DNA from: a bacterium | GTDB lineage: Bacteria > Zhuqueibacterota > QNDG01 > JAFGCO01 | Length of the DNA stretch: 55,240 nucleotides | Direction of reading: 5' to 3' | Assembly: GCA_016930535.1 (NCBI GenBank) | Contig: JAFGGN010000107.1 | Span: 1 to 55,240, forward strand | In this document: in pieces, positions 16,286 to 24,659 of the stretch | Numbering within the stretch: the stretch's first letter is position 1 | How the letters are laid out: every line of letters starts with the position of its first letter | Position numbers and translations under genes: made by a program | Notes under the pieces: generated by a model | The model's input: only the letters and a program-made list of their open reading frames with translations | Told to the model about the DNA's origin: nothing | Databases searched by the model: none

Positions 16286-17692
16286 ATGCGGATAATAACA
16301 ATTGCTGCAGTCATTTGTACAGGGCTTTTGTGTTTATTTCACTGCGGCTCAAAAAATCCGGCCGGCAATGGAACCGGGCCGGATCAGGGAATCCCGGGCA
16401 AACCGGTGACCGATATCGATGGGAATGCCTATCAGACCGTCAGAATCGGCAATCAGTTATGGATGGCGGAAAACCTGAGGGTCACCCATTACCGGAACGG
16501 CGATGCGATCCTGAAAATCACTTCCGATTCGGGATGGGAAGACATGCAAACCGGCGCGTACTGTGCCTATGACAACGATGAAAACATAGCGGACATTTAT
16601 GGATACCTGTACAACTGGTTCGCCCTGAATGACAGCCGCAACATCGCCCCTGCAGGCTGGCGCGTACCCACTGAAAATGACTGGCAGATACTGGAAACCT
16701 GGCTGGGCATGAAGCCGTCCCAGGCCGACTCCACAGGAGAGCGGGGCACGGATGAAGGAGACAAACTGAAATCAGAAGACGGCTGGCCCGAGGAAGATAC
16801 AGGCACGAATGAAAGCGGTTTTTCAGCATTGCCGGGCGGCTGCCGCGATCCCGACGGTTTTTTTGATGATATGGGATTCTACACCGGTTTCTGGTCGGCC
16901 ACAGCGTATACGGACAGGTCCGCCTATTCACGGACACTGTATTATCAGGATTCTTATATTTACAGGGGTACGTTTAATAAAGGCAAGGGCTGGTCTGTCC
17001 GTCTTATATCCGATGACAGCCCGATACACCAGCCGACGTCTCAGGTCGACTATATCGAGGTTTCCCCTTCGACACTGACTCTCGTCACCGGTCAGAACCG
17101 GCAATTCAAATGTTATGCAAAGTTTTCGGACGGCGGATTTTCAGTGATAACGGACAATGCCGTCTGGACGACAATGCCGGGAACCTCCGGCACCATAGAC
17201 CAATCAGGTCTTTTTACCGCGCTCGATGTCGACGGCGTTGAAACCGTCACGGCCGTGTACAAAAATCATACGGCACAGGCGACTGTGTCCGTATTTAATT
17301 GTGAGGCCATTCTGTCCGGAACATGGAAAGCGGCTGAAGAGAAAATAGACATTTCGAGCTGGGGGATGGGTATTATCACGGTCGATCCCGCCAGTGATTT
17401 GTTCCTGAATCTGGTCATCACGATCGATGCGGATGGCACCTTTTATTGTGAGCGCTGGTACGGTCATGACAAAAACGACAGAGAGGCGGATTGGAAAGCG
17501 TATAACGGGGATTGGTCCCGGGATGCATACGGTGTATATCTGACCTTTCATGATTCGGATATGCAGGACATGGCCGGTCGTTTTGACTGCTTTAATTGTA
17601 CCCTGGAATTTAAAACGCAAATGGTTTTTGAGAGCGTGGATCCGTCTGCCCCGTTTCCTGTGACATTTGTCATGGAAAAGACCGGCGGGTGA
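16286..17692 (+). CDS. Fib_succ_major (FISUMP) lipoprotein with Ig-like domain
   Basis: A 468-residue lipoprotein. The signal peptide ends in the lipobox LFHC, so C20 is the likely lipidated residue. Residues about 38-240 match the Fibrobacter succinogenes major paralogous domain (GNAYQTVRIGNQLWMAENL, WRVPTENDW, GFSALPGG, FWSAT, GWSVRLI). Residues about 252-340 resemble a bacterial Ig-like Big_2 domain (VSPSTLTLVTGQNRQFKC, TAVYKN). The remaining part is strand-rich, like a small barrel. The protein should sit on the outer membrane; the ligand is unknown. Its gene ends inside the start of a truncated gene fragment, which suggests it was inserted there. Confidence 0.85.
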   Translation: MRIITIAAVICTGLLCLFHCGSKNPAGNGTGPDQGIPGKPVTDIDGNAYQTVRIGNQLWMAENLRVTHYRNGDAILKITSDSGWEDMQTGAYCAYDNDENIADIYGYLYNWFALNDSRNIAPAGWRVPTENDWQILETWLGMKPSQADSTGERGTDEGDKLKSEDGWPEEDTGTNESGFSALPGGCRDPDGFFDDMGFYTGFWSATAYTDRSAYSRTLYYQDSYIYRGTFNKGKGWSVRLISDDSPIHQPTSQVDYIEVSPSTLTLVTGQNRQFKCYAKFSDGGFSVITDNAVWTTMPGTSGTIDQSGLFTALDVDGVETVTAVYKNHTAQATVSVFNCEAILSGTWKAAEEKIDISSWGMGIITVDPASDLFLNLVITIDADGTFYCERWYGHDKNDREADWKAYNGDWSRDAYGVYLTFHDSDMQDMAGRFDCFNCTLEFKTQMVFESVDPSAPFPVTFVMEKTGG

Positions 17693-17984
17693 ATCAGCTG
17701 TTCGTGATAAAGCTAATGAGTACCAAAATCAGATAAAAAGTCTCATCGACCAGAAAATTGAATTGGGTCTGTTCAAGATGCCTGAAAACAGGTTGAAAGC
17801 ATTAAAAAAAGTGCCAATCGAATCATCCTTCGAGAAATTCCATTTTATCATTGTTTTGATTGATTTCAATCCGAGGAGCAAATTGTTTTATTCTGAGGGG
17901 ATCAAGGAACTTCCCTTCAGAAATCAAATAAAACTTATGAAATCTAATATCGGATTCTGGGAAGCGAATCTTGAAAATATATAA
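17691..17984 (+). pseudogene. 3' fragment of an unrecognised gene
   Basis: A coding-like stretch of about 97 codons (ESAVRDKANEYQNQIKSL, MPENRLKALKKV, FHFIIVLIDFNP, LPFRNQIKLM) begins exactly where the Fib_succ_major gene stops and has no plausible start codon with ribosome-binding site. Its 5' part appears to have been lost. It ends 10 bp before the metallo-beta-lactamase gene, in the spacing expected of an operon partner. I do not recognise the family. Confidence 0.45.
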
Positions 17985-17994
17985 GCCGTAAAAC

Positions 17995-19296
17995 ATGCAT
18001 ATTAAAATTCATCGCGGTACGCATGAAATCGGTGGATCCTGTGTAGAGGTCTGGACGGAATCGTCACGACTCGTTATAGACATTGGTATGCCGCTGGTCG
18101 GGCATGATCGAGAGAAATTTGACGAAAGAATCATACAGGATAAAACTGCCGGGGATCTGATTGGTGCAGGGCTTCTGCCTGATATACCAGGCCTGTACAA
18201 TCCTGACGGCCGGACAGCCCTGTTGCTCTCCCATGCGCATCAGGACCATTATGGCTTTTTGAAATATATCCATTCTGAAACACCCGTCTACTGCGGAGAG
18301 CCAACGCAGAAGCTGATTGAAATAACCGGGCTTTTCTCCGGCAAGAAGTGGCAAATTGGAAATCCGCATTTTATTAGATCCGGAAAACAATTCCGCTTCA
18401 ACGAATTTCAGATCACTCCCTATCTGATGGATCATTCTGCCTTTGATGCTTATTCATTTCGTGTTGATGCAGGCGGTCGTTCGCTTTTTTACAGCGGCGA
18501 TTTCCGTACACACGGACGCAAAGCCAAAGCATTTGATTGGTTCCTTCGGCAGGAACATAAACCATTGGATATGCTCCTTTTAGAGGGCAGCACCCTTGGC
18601 CGGAAAGCATCACGGTTTACAAGCGAACAGGAAATCGAAACTGAACTGGTCCGGATATTCAGGGTACAGCAGGCGATGTCGCTCGTGTATTCATCAGGGC
18701 AGAACATCGACCGGCTGGTTTCTATCTTTCGTGCTGTCAGAAGATCAGGAAAGATTCTCGTGATGGATGTGTATGTGGCGATTGTCCTGAAAACGCTTAA
18801 AGAATATGCCGATCTCCCGTATCCGTCCGAAGATTTTCCTGAAATCCGGGTGCTGTATCAGCGATGGCCGTTTGAAAGATTGAAAGAGGCTGGGAAAGAA
18901 TCATGGTTTTACCAGTTCCGCGGATCGAAGATTAAAAAAGAAGAGATCAGCACAGGGGCAAGGGATATTGTCATGCTGGTTCGGCCTTCCATGCAGGGCG
19001 ATCTGGAGAATATCGGGGGTCTTGAGGGTGGTACTTTTGTCTATTCACTATGGGACGGGTATCAGGAAGATCCGAAAACAAAAACATTTCTGGATTATCT
19101 TGAATCCCGGGGTATGAACCGGGTTCATTTACACACAAGCGGCCATGCCGGTCTTCCGGCTCTGAAGCAGATGATCAAAGTCTTACAGCCGGACCGGGTG
19201 GTGCCCATCCACACTTTTGAGGGAGACCGGTATGCGGAAGTGTTCAGAGATGAGAATATCCTGCGTCTTCAGGATGGGGAGGAAGTAATACTTTGA
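17995..19296 (+). CDS. Metallo-beta-lactamase fold hydrolase, RNase J-like
   Basis: A 433-residue protein. The zinc-binding motif H80-A-H82-Q-D84-H85 is intact, and later metal ligands are visible (MDHSAFDAYSF; YSGDFRTHGR). GGSCVEVWTESSRLVIDIG at the start and LHTSGHA near the end follow the layout of RNase J/CPSF-type beta-CASP nucleases. It is shorter than typical RNase J, so it may be a related accessory nuclease. The gene has no clear ribosome-binding site and follows a truncated gene by 10 bp, so it may have been the second gene of an operon. RNA or DNA processing is the likely activity; substrate unknown. Confidence 0.75.
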   Translation: MHIKIHRGTHEIGGSCVEVWTESSRLVIDIGMPLVGHDREKFDERIIQDKTAGDLIGAGLLPDIPGLYNPDGRTALLLSHAHQDHYGFLKYIHSETPVYCGEPTQKLIEITGLFSGKKWQIGNPHFIRSGKQFRFNEFQITPYLMDHSAFDAYSFRVDAGGRSLFYSGDFRTHGRKAKAFDWFLRQEHKPLDMLLLEGSTLGRKASRFTSEQEIETELVRIFRVQQAMSLVYSSGQNIDRLVSIFRAVRRSGKILVMDVYVAIVLKTLKEYADLPYPSEDFPEIRVLYQRWPFERLKEAGKESWFYQFRGSKIKKEEISTGARDIVMLVRPSMQGDLENIGGLEGGTFVYSLWDGYQEDPKTKTFLDYLESRGMNRVHLHTSGHAGLPALKQMIKVLQPDRVVPIHTFEGDRYAEVFRDENILRLQDGEEVIL

Positions 19297-19401
19297 GCGG
19301 AAGCAGACAGCTTACGGAAATGGATATAGAACATTTACTTTCATTTTTGCCTAGATTGTACCAGGCTTTACAAGCCTGTCTGGTATGCTTTAATGTCAAT
19401 C

Positions 19402-19666
19402 CGGGCGGAAGATCCAGGCTTTTGTGATTTCTTATTCTAATCGCAAAATACACCACGCGGCGTTCGACCAAAACATCGTCGGCATCCGCCCGGACAAATA
19501 CACCCTTGAGGTCCGCGAGGACTTCCGCAAAGAAAAAGACGGCCCCATGCTGCTGCACGGGCTGCAGGAAATGCAAGACACTAAAATCTACTTCCCGCAC
19601 CGCGAGATCCTCTGGCCCGACCGGGAGCTGCTGGGGATGAAGTACGAACGGTTCAGGCAGGTGTAG
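19402..19666 (+). pseudogene. HNH_2 endonuclease C-terminal fragment, copy 2
   Basis: Encodes KIHHAAFDQNIVGIRPDKY, EVREDF, DGPMLLHGLQEMQ and PDRELLGMKYERFR. It is a close DNA-level match to 15935-16186, including the non-coding-like bases before KIHH (CCAGGCTTTTGTGAT versus CCTGGCTTGTGTGAT). It lacks the N-terminal half of the enzyme. The two copies bracket the Fib_succ_major and metallo-beta-lactamase genes as direct repeats about 3.5 kb apart. Confidence 0.7.
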
Positions 19667-19807
19667 TGCTCCCATTGATTTTATTGAACAGAGCCAGGAT
19701 TCTCGTGTCTTTAAATCACGAACAAGGTCAATGCTATGATCCATGAAAGGTAGAGCTTGACATTGGCGACACGAACAATTAACTTCTTCTGTTCAACGGA
19801 GTAAAAC

Positions 19808-20353
19808 ATGACACCAGCCTATAGAGAAGATAAAGCAACCCAGGCAGCTTCTTTGCTTCTCAAAAATAATCATAATAAAATGCCCTATCTGAAGCTGCTC
19901 AAGCTGATGTACCTTATCGACAGAAAAGCCTTGGAACAATGGGGCAGGCCAATTACATTTGACAAATATGTGTCCATGGATTTCGGCCCGGTATTGAGTA
20001 CAACCTACAACAGAATCAATATTGAACCGGCACCGGGCGAAGAATTCTATTGGCATCAATATATTTCAGAGCCAAAACATTATGAAGTCAAATTGAAAAA
20101 AGATCCGGGCATAGGGGCTCTTTCAAATGCAGAAATCGAAATTATAAATAAAATCGATCAAAAATATAAGCACATGGACAGATTTGCTTTATCTGATTTA
20201 ACACATGATCTTCCTGAATGGCAAAACCCTCACGGTTCATCCATCCCTATTTCTTTTGATTCACTCCTTCATCATCTCGGCAAAGACAAAAAAGAAGCCG
20301 AGCTCATTAAAGATGAACTCGATGCCGCTGAATTCTTAAATGAATTGAAATAA
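19808..20353 (+). CDS. Panacea (SocA/DUF4065)-type antitoxin
   Basis: A 181-residue protein with the Panacea pattern: KLLKLMYLIDRKALEQWGRPIT, then VSMDFGPVLSTTYNRI, and a C-terminal helical part with DLTHDLPEW. Panacea proteins are antitoxins that act by direct binding and are paired with many unrelated toxins. GGAG lies eight bases before the ATG. The next gene starts eight bases after its stop, consistent with a toxin-antitoxin operon with antitoxin first. Confidence 0.8.
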   Translation: MTPAYREDKATQAASLLLKNNHNKMPYLKLLKLMYLIDRKALEQWGRPITFDKYVSMDFGPVLSTTYNRINIEPAPGEEFYWHQYISEPKHYEVKLKKDPGIGALSNAEIEIINKIDQKYKHMDRFALSDLTHDLPEWQNPHGSSIPISFDSLLHHLGKDKKEAELIKDELDAAEFLNELK

Positions 20354-20377
20354 TACCGGCAATGCTGAAAGCCGGTA
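20354..20377 (+). promoter_or_regulatory. Hairpin enclosing the start codon of the Panacea-linked toxin
   Basis: TACCGGC and GCCGGTA form a seven-base-pair stem with a ten-base loop. The ATG of the downstream gene lies in the loop, and no Shine-Dalgarno sequence is visible. Such a fold in the mRNA could lower toxin translation compared with antitoxin. Confidence 0.4.
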
Positions 20378-20751
20378 ATACATTGTACATGCCCACCGGT
20401 GAGATGTACAGAAAACCTCACTTGTGGGCTTTGCTATGTGATCCTATCGAAGGCGAAAACAAAGTATTAATCGTAAATATCAACACAATGCGAAAAGATG
20501 CGGACAGCACATGTACTCTGAACGTTGGTGACCATCCATTTATCCGTCATACATCATTTGTCAATTATGCAAACTCTGCACTTGTTTCTGTTGATAAGTT
20601 AGAAGAATCACTCACTACAGGGCGTGCCGAACACCGTGAAAAATTGAAAGAAGAAGTGCTCAAGCGGATACGGCAATGTCTGCTCGTTTCTCCGCATACG
20701 CCAATTGATGTAAGAAATATCTGGCTTAAAATAATGAAGAAGTATGATTAA
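20362..20751 (+). CDS. Putative toxin paired with Panacea antitoxin
   Basis: A 129-residue protein (KPHLWALLCDP, VLIVNINTM, HPFIRHTSFVNYANSALVSVDKL, helical C-terminus). The N-terminal part is strand-rich with conserved-looking H, P and N residues, similar in style to small SH3-barrel toxins such as PemK. I infer that it is the toxin from its place eight bases after a Panacea antitoxin; mechanism is unknown. The ATG sits in a hairpin loop, and an in-frame ATG at 20389 is the alternative start. Its stop codon directly abuts the remains of an MFS gene. Confidence 0.6.
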   Translation: MLKAGNTLYMPTGEMYRKPHLWALLCDPIEGENKVLIVNINTMRKDADSTCTLNVGDHPFIRHTSFVNYANSALVSVDKLEESLTTGRAEHREKLKEEVLKRIRQCLLVSPHTPIDVRNIWLKIMKKYD

Positions 20752-21492
20752 CTGATAACATATCCATCAAAAATTGCCGCTCTGTATGCCGATGAAAAAG
20801 CCCCGCATTTTCTGGGGCTCATGCTGATATTCGGCATAGCCACCGGCCTTTTTACCGGGATTCTGAATAACTATCTTCACGAGATTCTGCATATCTCAAA
20901 AGTGGAAAGGGGTATCATCGAGCTGCCCCGTGAACTGCCCGGATTGCTTCTGATCTTCATCATCGCCATGCTGTACCGGTTCAGCGAAGTGCGCATACTG
21001 CGAATCGCGATTTTCATCAGTCTGGCCGGAATCACGGGCACGACCCTGTACGGCACGTCGCGGATCATGGCGGTCGCGATGATCGTGTTATGGAGCACGG
21101 GCGAGCATATGATGATGCCCCTGCGGCAGTCCCTGGGTGTGCACATGGCGCAGAAAGGCAGGGAGGGGCTGGCTCTCGGGGCCGTACGCAGCATGACCAA
21201 TTTCGGCCAGCTCATCGGATATTACCTGATCCCCCTGATTTTTATTGTGTTTTCTTTTCAGAAAATTCAAAAAGCCAGCTTCCCCTATTTTCGCCTGATT
21301 TTCATCATGATGGTCATCACCCTGACCGCGGGGCTGATTCTGTCCACGCGGCTCAGGCAGAAAAACCGGCACATTCAGAGAAAACGGCTCCATTTCAGCA
21401 GGAAGTTTACGAAGTACTACATTCTCGAAGTGTTTTTTGGCGCCCGCAAACAGGTATTTCTCACCTTTGCGCCCTATGTGCTCATTGTACAG
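20752..21492 (+). pseudogene. MFS transporter gene truncated at both ends
   Basis: An open frame encodes about 247 residues of a major facilitator protein with several membrane segments (SKIAALYADEKAPHFLGLML, ATGLFTGILNNYLHEIL, LLLIFIIAMLY, IAIFISLAGITGTTLY, FAPYVLIVQ). No ATG, GTG or TTG with a ribosome-binding site precedes the conserved N-terminal part; the frame begins right after the upstream toxin's stop. At 21492 the similarity ends after APYVLIVQ, in the middle of the transporter. Thirteen bases later lies the stop codon of an antitoxin on the other strand. Both ends appear to have been replaced by toxin-antitoxin modules. Confidence 0.7.
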
Positions 21493-21504
21493 TCCAAAAA
21501 TGGT

Positions 21505-21777
21505 TTATTTTGCTTTTTCCGTTAAATGGCCATTTATATATTTATGGATTATGCTGGATATCAATGTCTGGTAGGGCATGCCTTCTTCCAGAGACTTTAC
21601 CTTTATTCCTTTCAAGTCCTTTTCGGATAGCCTTATATTTATTCTTTTATTTTTGTTAAATGTATTTCTTGCATACTGCGCATATCTTTCCTTTTCTTCT
21701 TCAAAATTCTTGATCGGTTTCCACTCGTCATTCTCATAGGATTCGATTATCTCTTTTTCATAATCATCGTACTTCAT
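21505..21777 (-). CDS. CopG-type (BrnA-like) antitoxin
   Basis: A 90-residue protein with an acidic N-terminus and a ribbon-helix-helix C-terminus (RINIRLSEKDLKGIKVKSLEEGMPYQTLISSIIHKYING), the form of CopG-family antitoxins. It starts one base after the stop of the toxin gene on the same strand. Toxin-first order matches BrnTA-like systems. It should neutralise the toxin and repress the pair. Confidence 0.8.
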   Translation of the reverse strand: MKYDDYEKEIIESYENDEWKPIKNFEEEKERYAQYARNTFNKNKRINIRLSEKDLKGIKVKSLEEGMPYQTLISSIIHKYINGHLTEKAK

Positions 21778-21778
21778 T

Positions 21779-22051
21779 TTATTTTCCTATATATTTTTGT
21801 GTCGCTTTTCGACTGGGTATGATTGTCTTTAAAAAAATTTCTTCAGCATCCTCTACAAATGGTACCAAATAAATATAATTTTCAATTTCAATGATAAAAA
21901 TATATTGCCCCGCATACTTCTTTTGATTTGGATGCTTAATAATTTCAACAATTTCTTTATTCATTATTTTTTCAGAAATTGTCTCGAAGGATATTTTCCT
22001 GTCTCGTTTTAGCGTTTCATTCTTTTCGATATTCCAACTAATTATTTTCAT
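21779..22051 (-). CDS. BrnT-like toxin
   Basis: A 90-residue protein (ISWNIEKNETLKRDRKISFETI, EIIKHPNQKKYAGQYIFIIEIENYIYLVPFV, ATQKYIGK) with the short RelE-fold-like layout of BrnT/DUF-type ribonuclease toxins. The pairing with a CopG antitoxin just downstream supports the call. Catalytic residues cannot be assigned with certainty. Confidence 0.7.
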   Translation of the reverse strand: MKIISWNIEKNETLKRDRKISFETISEKIMNKEIVEIIKHPNQKKYAGQYIFIIEIENYIYLVPFVEDAEEIFLKTIIPSRKATQKYIGK

Positions 22052-22100
22052 AAATTTAATCTAAGAATTTGTCTGCCTTTTGTCAATCATATTTTACTAA

Positions 22101-22210
22101 TTATTGGCAGTTTTAGATTCCGGTCCAAACCTGCCACCCAATCCGGTCCAAACCTGCCACCTGTTCCGGCTGAAAGTTGCCACCCATTCCGTTTGAAAAC
22201 TGCCACCCGG
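22101..22210. mobile_element. Orphan IS21-like transposon end
   Basis: Four units of about 23 bp of the form TCCGGTCCAAACCTGCCACC start near 22117, 22141, 22164 and 22187, becoming more diverged (TCCGGCTGAAAGTTGCCACC, TCCGTTTGAAAACTGCCACC). TTGGCAGTTTT precedes them. Such arrays of transposase-binding sites mark the ends of IS21-family elements. No istA or istB gene is present nearby, so this is a leftover end. The assignment rests on recall of the motif. Confidence 0.5.
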
Positions 22211-22442
22211 TGTTTCCAAATCCGGATATTGATTTCTCCGCATATTGTTGACGATTAACCCATTCCGGAAAATAACCGGAAAAACGCCTTGCTTTTCTCC
22301 GGATAGTACAACATATTCATGCTTATTGGAGTAAATTGAAAGATGAAAGACACTGAAGTCTGTCCGGATACGATTTCCATTATGGATACCGTGATTATAT
22401 ATAAAACGTTTATCCAGGCCATCAGAATAAGGACAAAGAAAC
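22211..22442. other. Intergenic stretch after IS21-like end
   Basis: No gene is seen. The sequence is mixed in composition and ends with AGGA before the next start codon; it probably holds that gene's promoter. Confidence 0.35.
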
Positions 22443-23816
22443 ATGGCATCTTTTGAATCAAGAGTATCTGACATTTTCGATGAAAATCCCCGTCTGGCTC
22501 GAAACATTCCTGTCGTCATCCGTAAACTTTTCAGGGAATCGGAATCCGAATTTAAAAGAAAATCGAGATCCTGTTCGGAAGATGAATATAAGTCAAGATT
22601 ATTAAAACTGTTCGATATCCTTTTTATCGATTTTTACTTTAAAGAAATAGATGACCGGTTCCTGAGCTGGGTCATCGAGCAGTACCCGGAGCGGTTTACG
22701 GCAGAGGAGCTTGATGAAATGCGCGCTCAAGCCGGTTCACATCTTGATTTCTACGAAATCCAGGAAGTAATGCCGGGCCGGGGCAGCCGTATTAAATCTC
22801 TTTTTACAGAAGATGAAGGATTCCTGAAGGATGTTTCCAGTTCGTACCATTTTGTGAAATGGGATATTATTCTCTCCAGATGCTATCGGTTTCACGGGAA
22901 TTACCTCGCCACAGGATCAGTCAGCAGGTTCAATATTATTGATAAAGAACTCATTATGGAAAGAATGAATAAGGCATATTCAGATTTCATGCTTCATTAT
23001 AAGGATTCTGAATATAATGATTTCGCAAAGAGCAGATGGGAGGTCTTTTTTCAAATTGAACATGAGAGTCATGAGAAAGCGAAAAACAGGGTATTTTATA
23101 CATCCTATGGCAGGCTGCAGCTTTGCGAAGTCCGGTTCCATGTGCATGATTTGAAATCCATACTTGAAAAAATAAAAGATTTCGAGGAGTTCAATCAAGT
23201 CGATATTAAAGAACGCCGTATTGGAAACAAAAAAAGAAAAGTCAAACGCTATCATTATGACTGGCTGACACTCGGCATCGAGGAAGAACTGGCAGACATA
23301 CGAACCGGTGATGTGACAGATGGTGTGCTTCTGTTCACAAAGCAACTGGATATTGCCGGAAAAGATACGGGCATTGAAGCCATCGGGTCATTATACCTGG
23401 ATGAGTTGCTGGCACGTCTGGAAACGCGCTCCATGGAGCTTGCAGGGTTCGCCAGCCGACATATTCCCGCACTTTTCGGCAGCGCGCTTGCATTCAAACG
23501 AATCAACAAAATGAGTATGAATCCCAAAACGGCATCTGCGGTCAATGAGGATGACACCCCTGTTTCTCAACTGAGCGGTCCGCCTCCGGAATTGAAACGC
23601 AAAATAAATCGCAAGGTATATTTAAGCCGGCTTGATGAAAGAATTCCGGCCCTGAATCATCTGACCCCTCGTGAAGCAAGACAGGATCCAGCCATGCTCC
23701 CTCGTCTGATCGACTGGCTGAAGGGTTTTGAAAATATATTGGAACGAAGACGGATGGAGGGGGATGAGGTCATCTCAATAAATCTCATAAAAAAGGCGCT
23801 GAATATCGATTGGTAA
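22443..23816 (+). CDS. Hypothetical protein, 457 residues
   Basis: A soluble, charged protein I do not recognise. Residues about 30-230 are helix-rich with many aromatic residues. Residues about 240-290 are basic (KERRIGNKKRKVKRYHYDW) and may bind nucleic acid. Near the C-terminus (about 400-450) the phrase ALNHLTPREARQDPAMLPRLIDWL resembles the short helical tail seen in SEC-C-type proteins and in MbcA/ParS antitoxins, but the match is weak. It stands alone between an IS21-like end and darT, so it is probably part of the imported region. Confidence 0.6.
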   Translation: MASFESRVSDIFDENPRLARNIPVVIRKLFRESESEFKRKSRSCSEDEYKSRLLKLFDILFIDFYFKEIDDRFLSWVIEQYPERFTAEELDEMRAQAGSHLDFYEIQEVMPGRGSRIKSLFTEDEGFLKDVSSSYHFVKWDIILSRCYRFHGNYLATGSVSRFNIIDKELIMERMNKAYSDFMLHYKDSEYNDFAKSRWEVFFQIEHESHEKAKNRVFYTSYGRLQLCEVRFHVHDLKSILEKIKDFEEFNQVDIKERRIGNKKRKVKRYHYDWLTLGIEEELADIRTGDVTDGVLLFTKQLDIAGKDTGIEAIGSLYLDELLARLETRSMELAGFASRHIPALFGSALAFKRINKMSMNPKTASAVNEDDTPVSQLSGPPPELKRKINRKVYLSRLDERIPALNHLTPREARQDPAMLPRLIDWLKGFENILERRRMEGDEVISINLIKKALNIDW

Positions 23817-24060
23817 AAGAGGTCCTCTGAGGCGACCGGCAAAACGAATTGTCATAATTCCCGTGAAATCCATTATCCGTCCGAACGAAACCAATCGTCC
23901 AAGCCGACATTTTTCGGCGTGGAAAAACCCGACGTCGAGGAATTGGTGCAATTGGTATCATTGCATGAAATACATCTTCTTTTTTTAATACTGAACAGTA
24001 CCAGAGTGCTAGAAAATCAAAACTGCTTGCATTTGAATCGAGAGGTCATTATTTTTAAAA
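23817..24060. other. Intergenic stretch upstream of darT
   Basis: No clear gene. A short coding-like piece (FFGVEKPDVEELVQLVSLHE) runs at about 23911-23972 and may be debris. AT-rich sequence follows and likely holds the darTG promoter. Confidence 0.3.
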
Positions 24061-24651
24061 ATGATCGATGATCGTATCAAAGAACTTTATTATATTGTAC
24101 ATATTGATACAGTCCAATCCATCATGAAAAACGGCATTCTGTGTCATGCTTCGGCAGAATCGAGATCTCATGACGATTTATCCGATCATGAGGTTCAGTT
24201 ACGGCGGGCACAGGTAATCATCCCTAATGCGGGGCTATTGCATCAATATGTCAATCTGTATTTTGATGCTCATAATCCGATGCTGAGCAAAATCCGAAAC
24301 CAGAATGAAAATATTTGCGTTTTATGTATAAACAGAGAAATACTCTTCGAACCCAATGTGGTCATAACAGATAAGAATGCTGCATGTGATTTTGTCCGGT
24401 TTTATAAATCACCGGACGGGCTAGAAAATCTTGATCTTGATAAAATTTTTGCCCGATTTTGGCTGAACAGAGATAATCCGTTTGAAGAAGACGACCATAA
24501 ACGGATAAAATGTGCGGAGGTTCTGGTGCCGGACCGGATTCCTCCAGGGTTCATAATTTCGGCGATCGTGTGCAATGAATCTGTACGATCACGTTCGCAA
24601 CAAGCGGGCTTTCAATTGGATGTCCGAGTAGAGCCAGGTCTGTTTTTTTGA
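24061..24651 (+). CDS. darT: DarT-type DNA ADP-ribosyltransferase toxin
   Basis: A 196-residue protein of the DarT (DUF4433) family, which attaches ADP-ribose to single-stranded DNA and blocks replication. Visible family features: YYIVHIDTVQSIMKNGILCH at about 10-29, LLHQYVNLYFDAHNPML at about 60-77 and the catalytic Glu in KCAEVLVPD at about residue 152. All are intact, so the toxin appears active. The antitoxin gene follows after eight bases. No strong ribosome-binding site is seen, in keeping with low toxin expression. Confidence 0.88.
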   Translation: MIDDRIKELYYIVHIDTVQSIMKNGILCHASAESRSHDDLSDHEVQLRRAQVIIPNAGLLHQYVNLYFDAHNPMLSKIRNQNENICVLCINREILFEPNVVITDKNAACDFVRFYKSPDGLENLDLDKIFARFWLNRDNPFEEDDHKRIKCAEVLVPDRIPPGFIISAIVCNESVRSRSQQAGFQLDVRVEPGLFF

Positions 24652-24659
24652 GGAATCAG

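Noticed and set aside
22117..22210. Regular ~23-bp repeats as a possible CRISPR array
   Set aside because: Units follow each other directly without spacers and diverge in a graded way; no cas genes. IS21-like end fits better.
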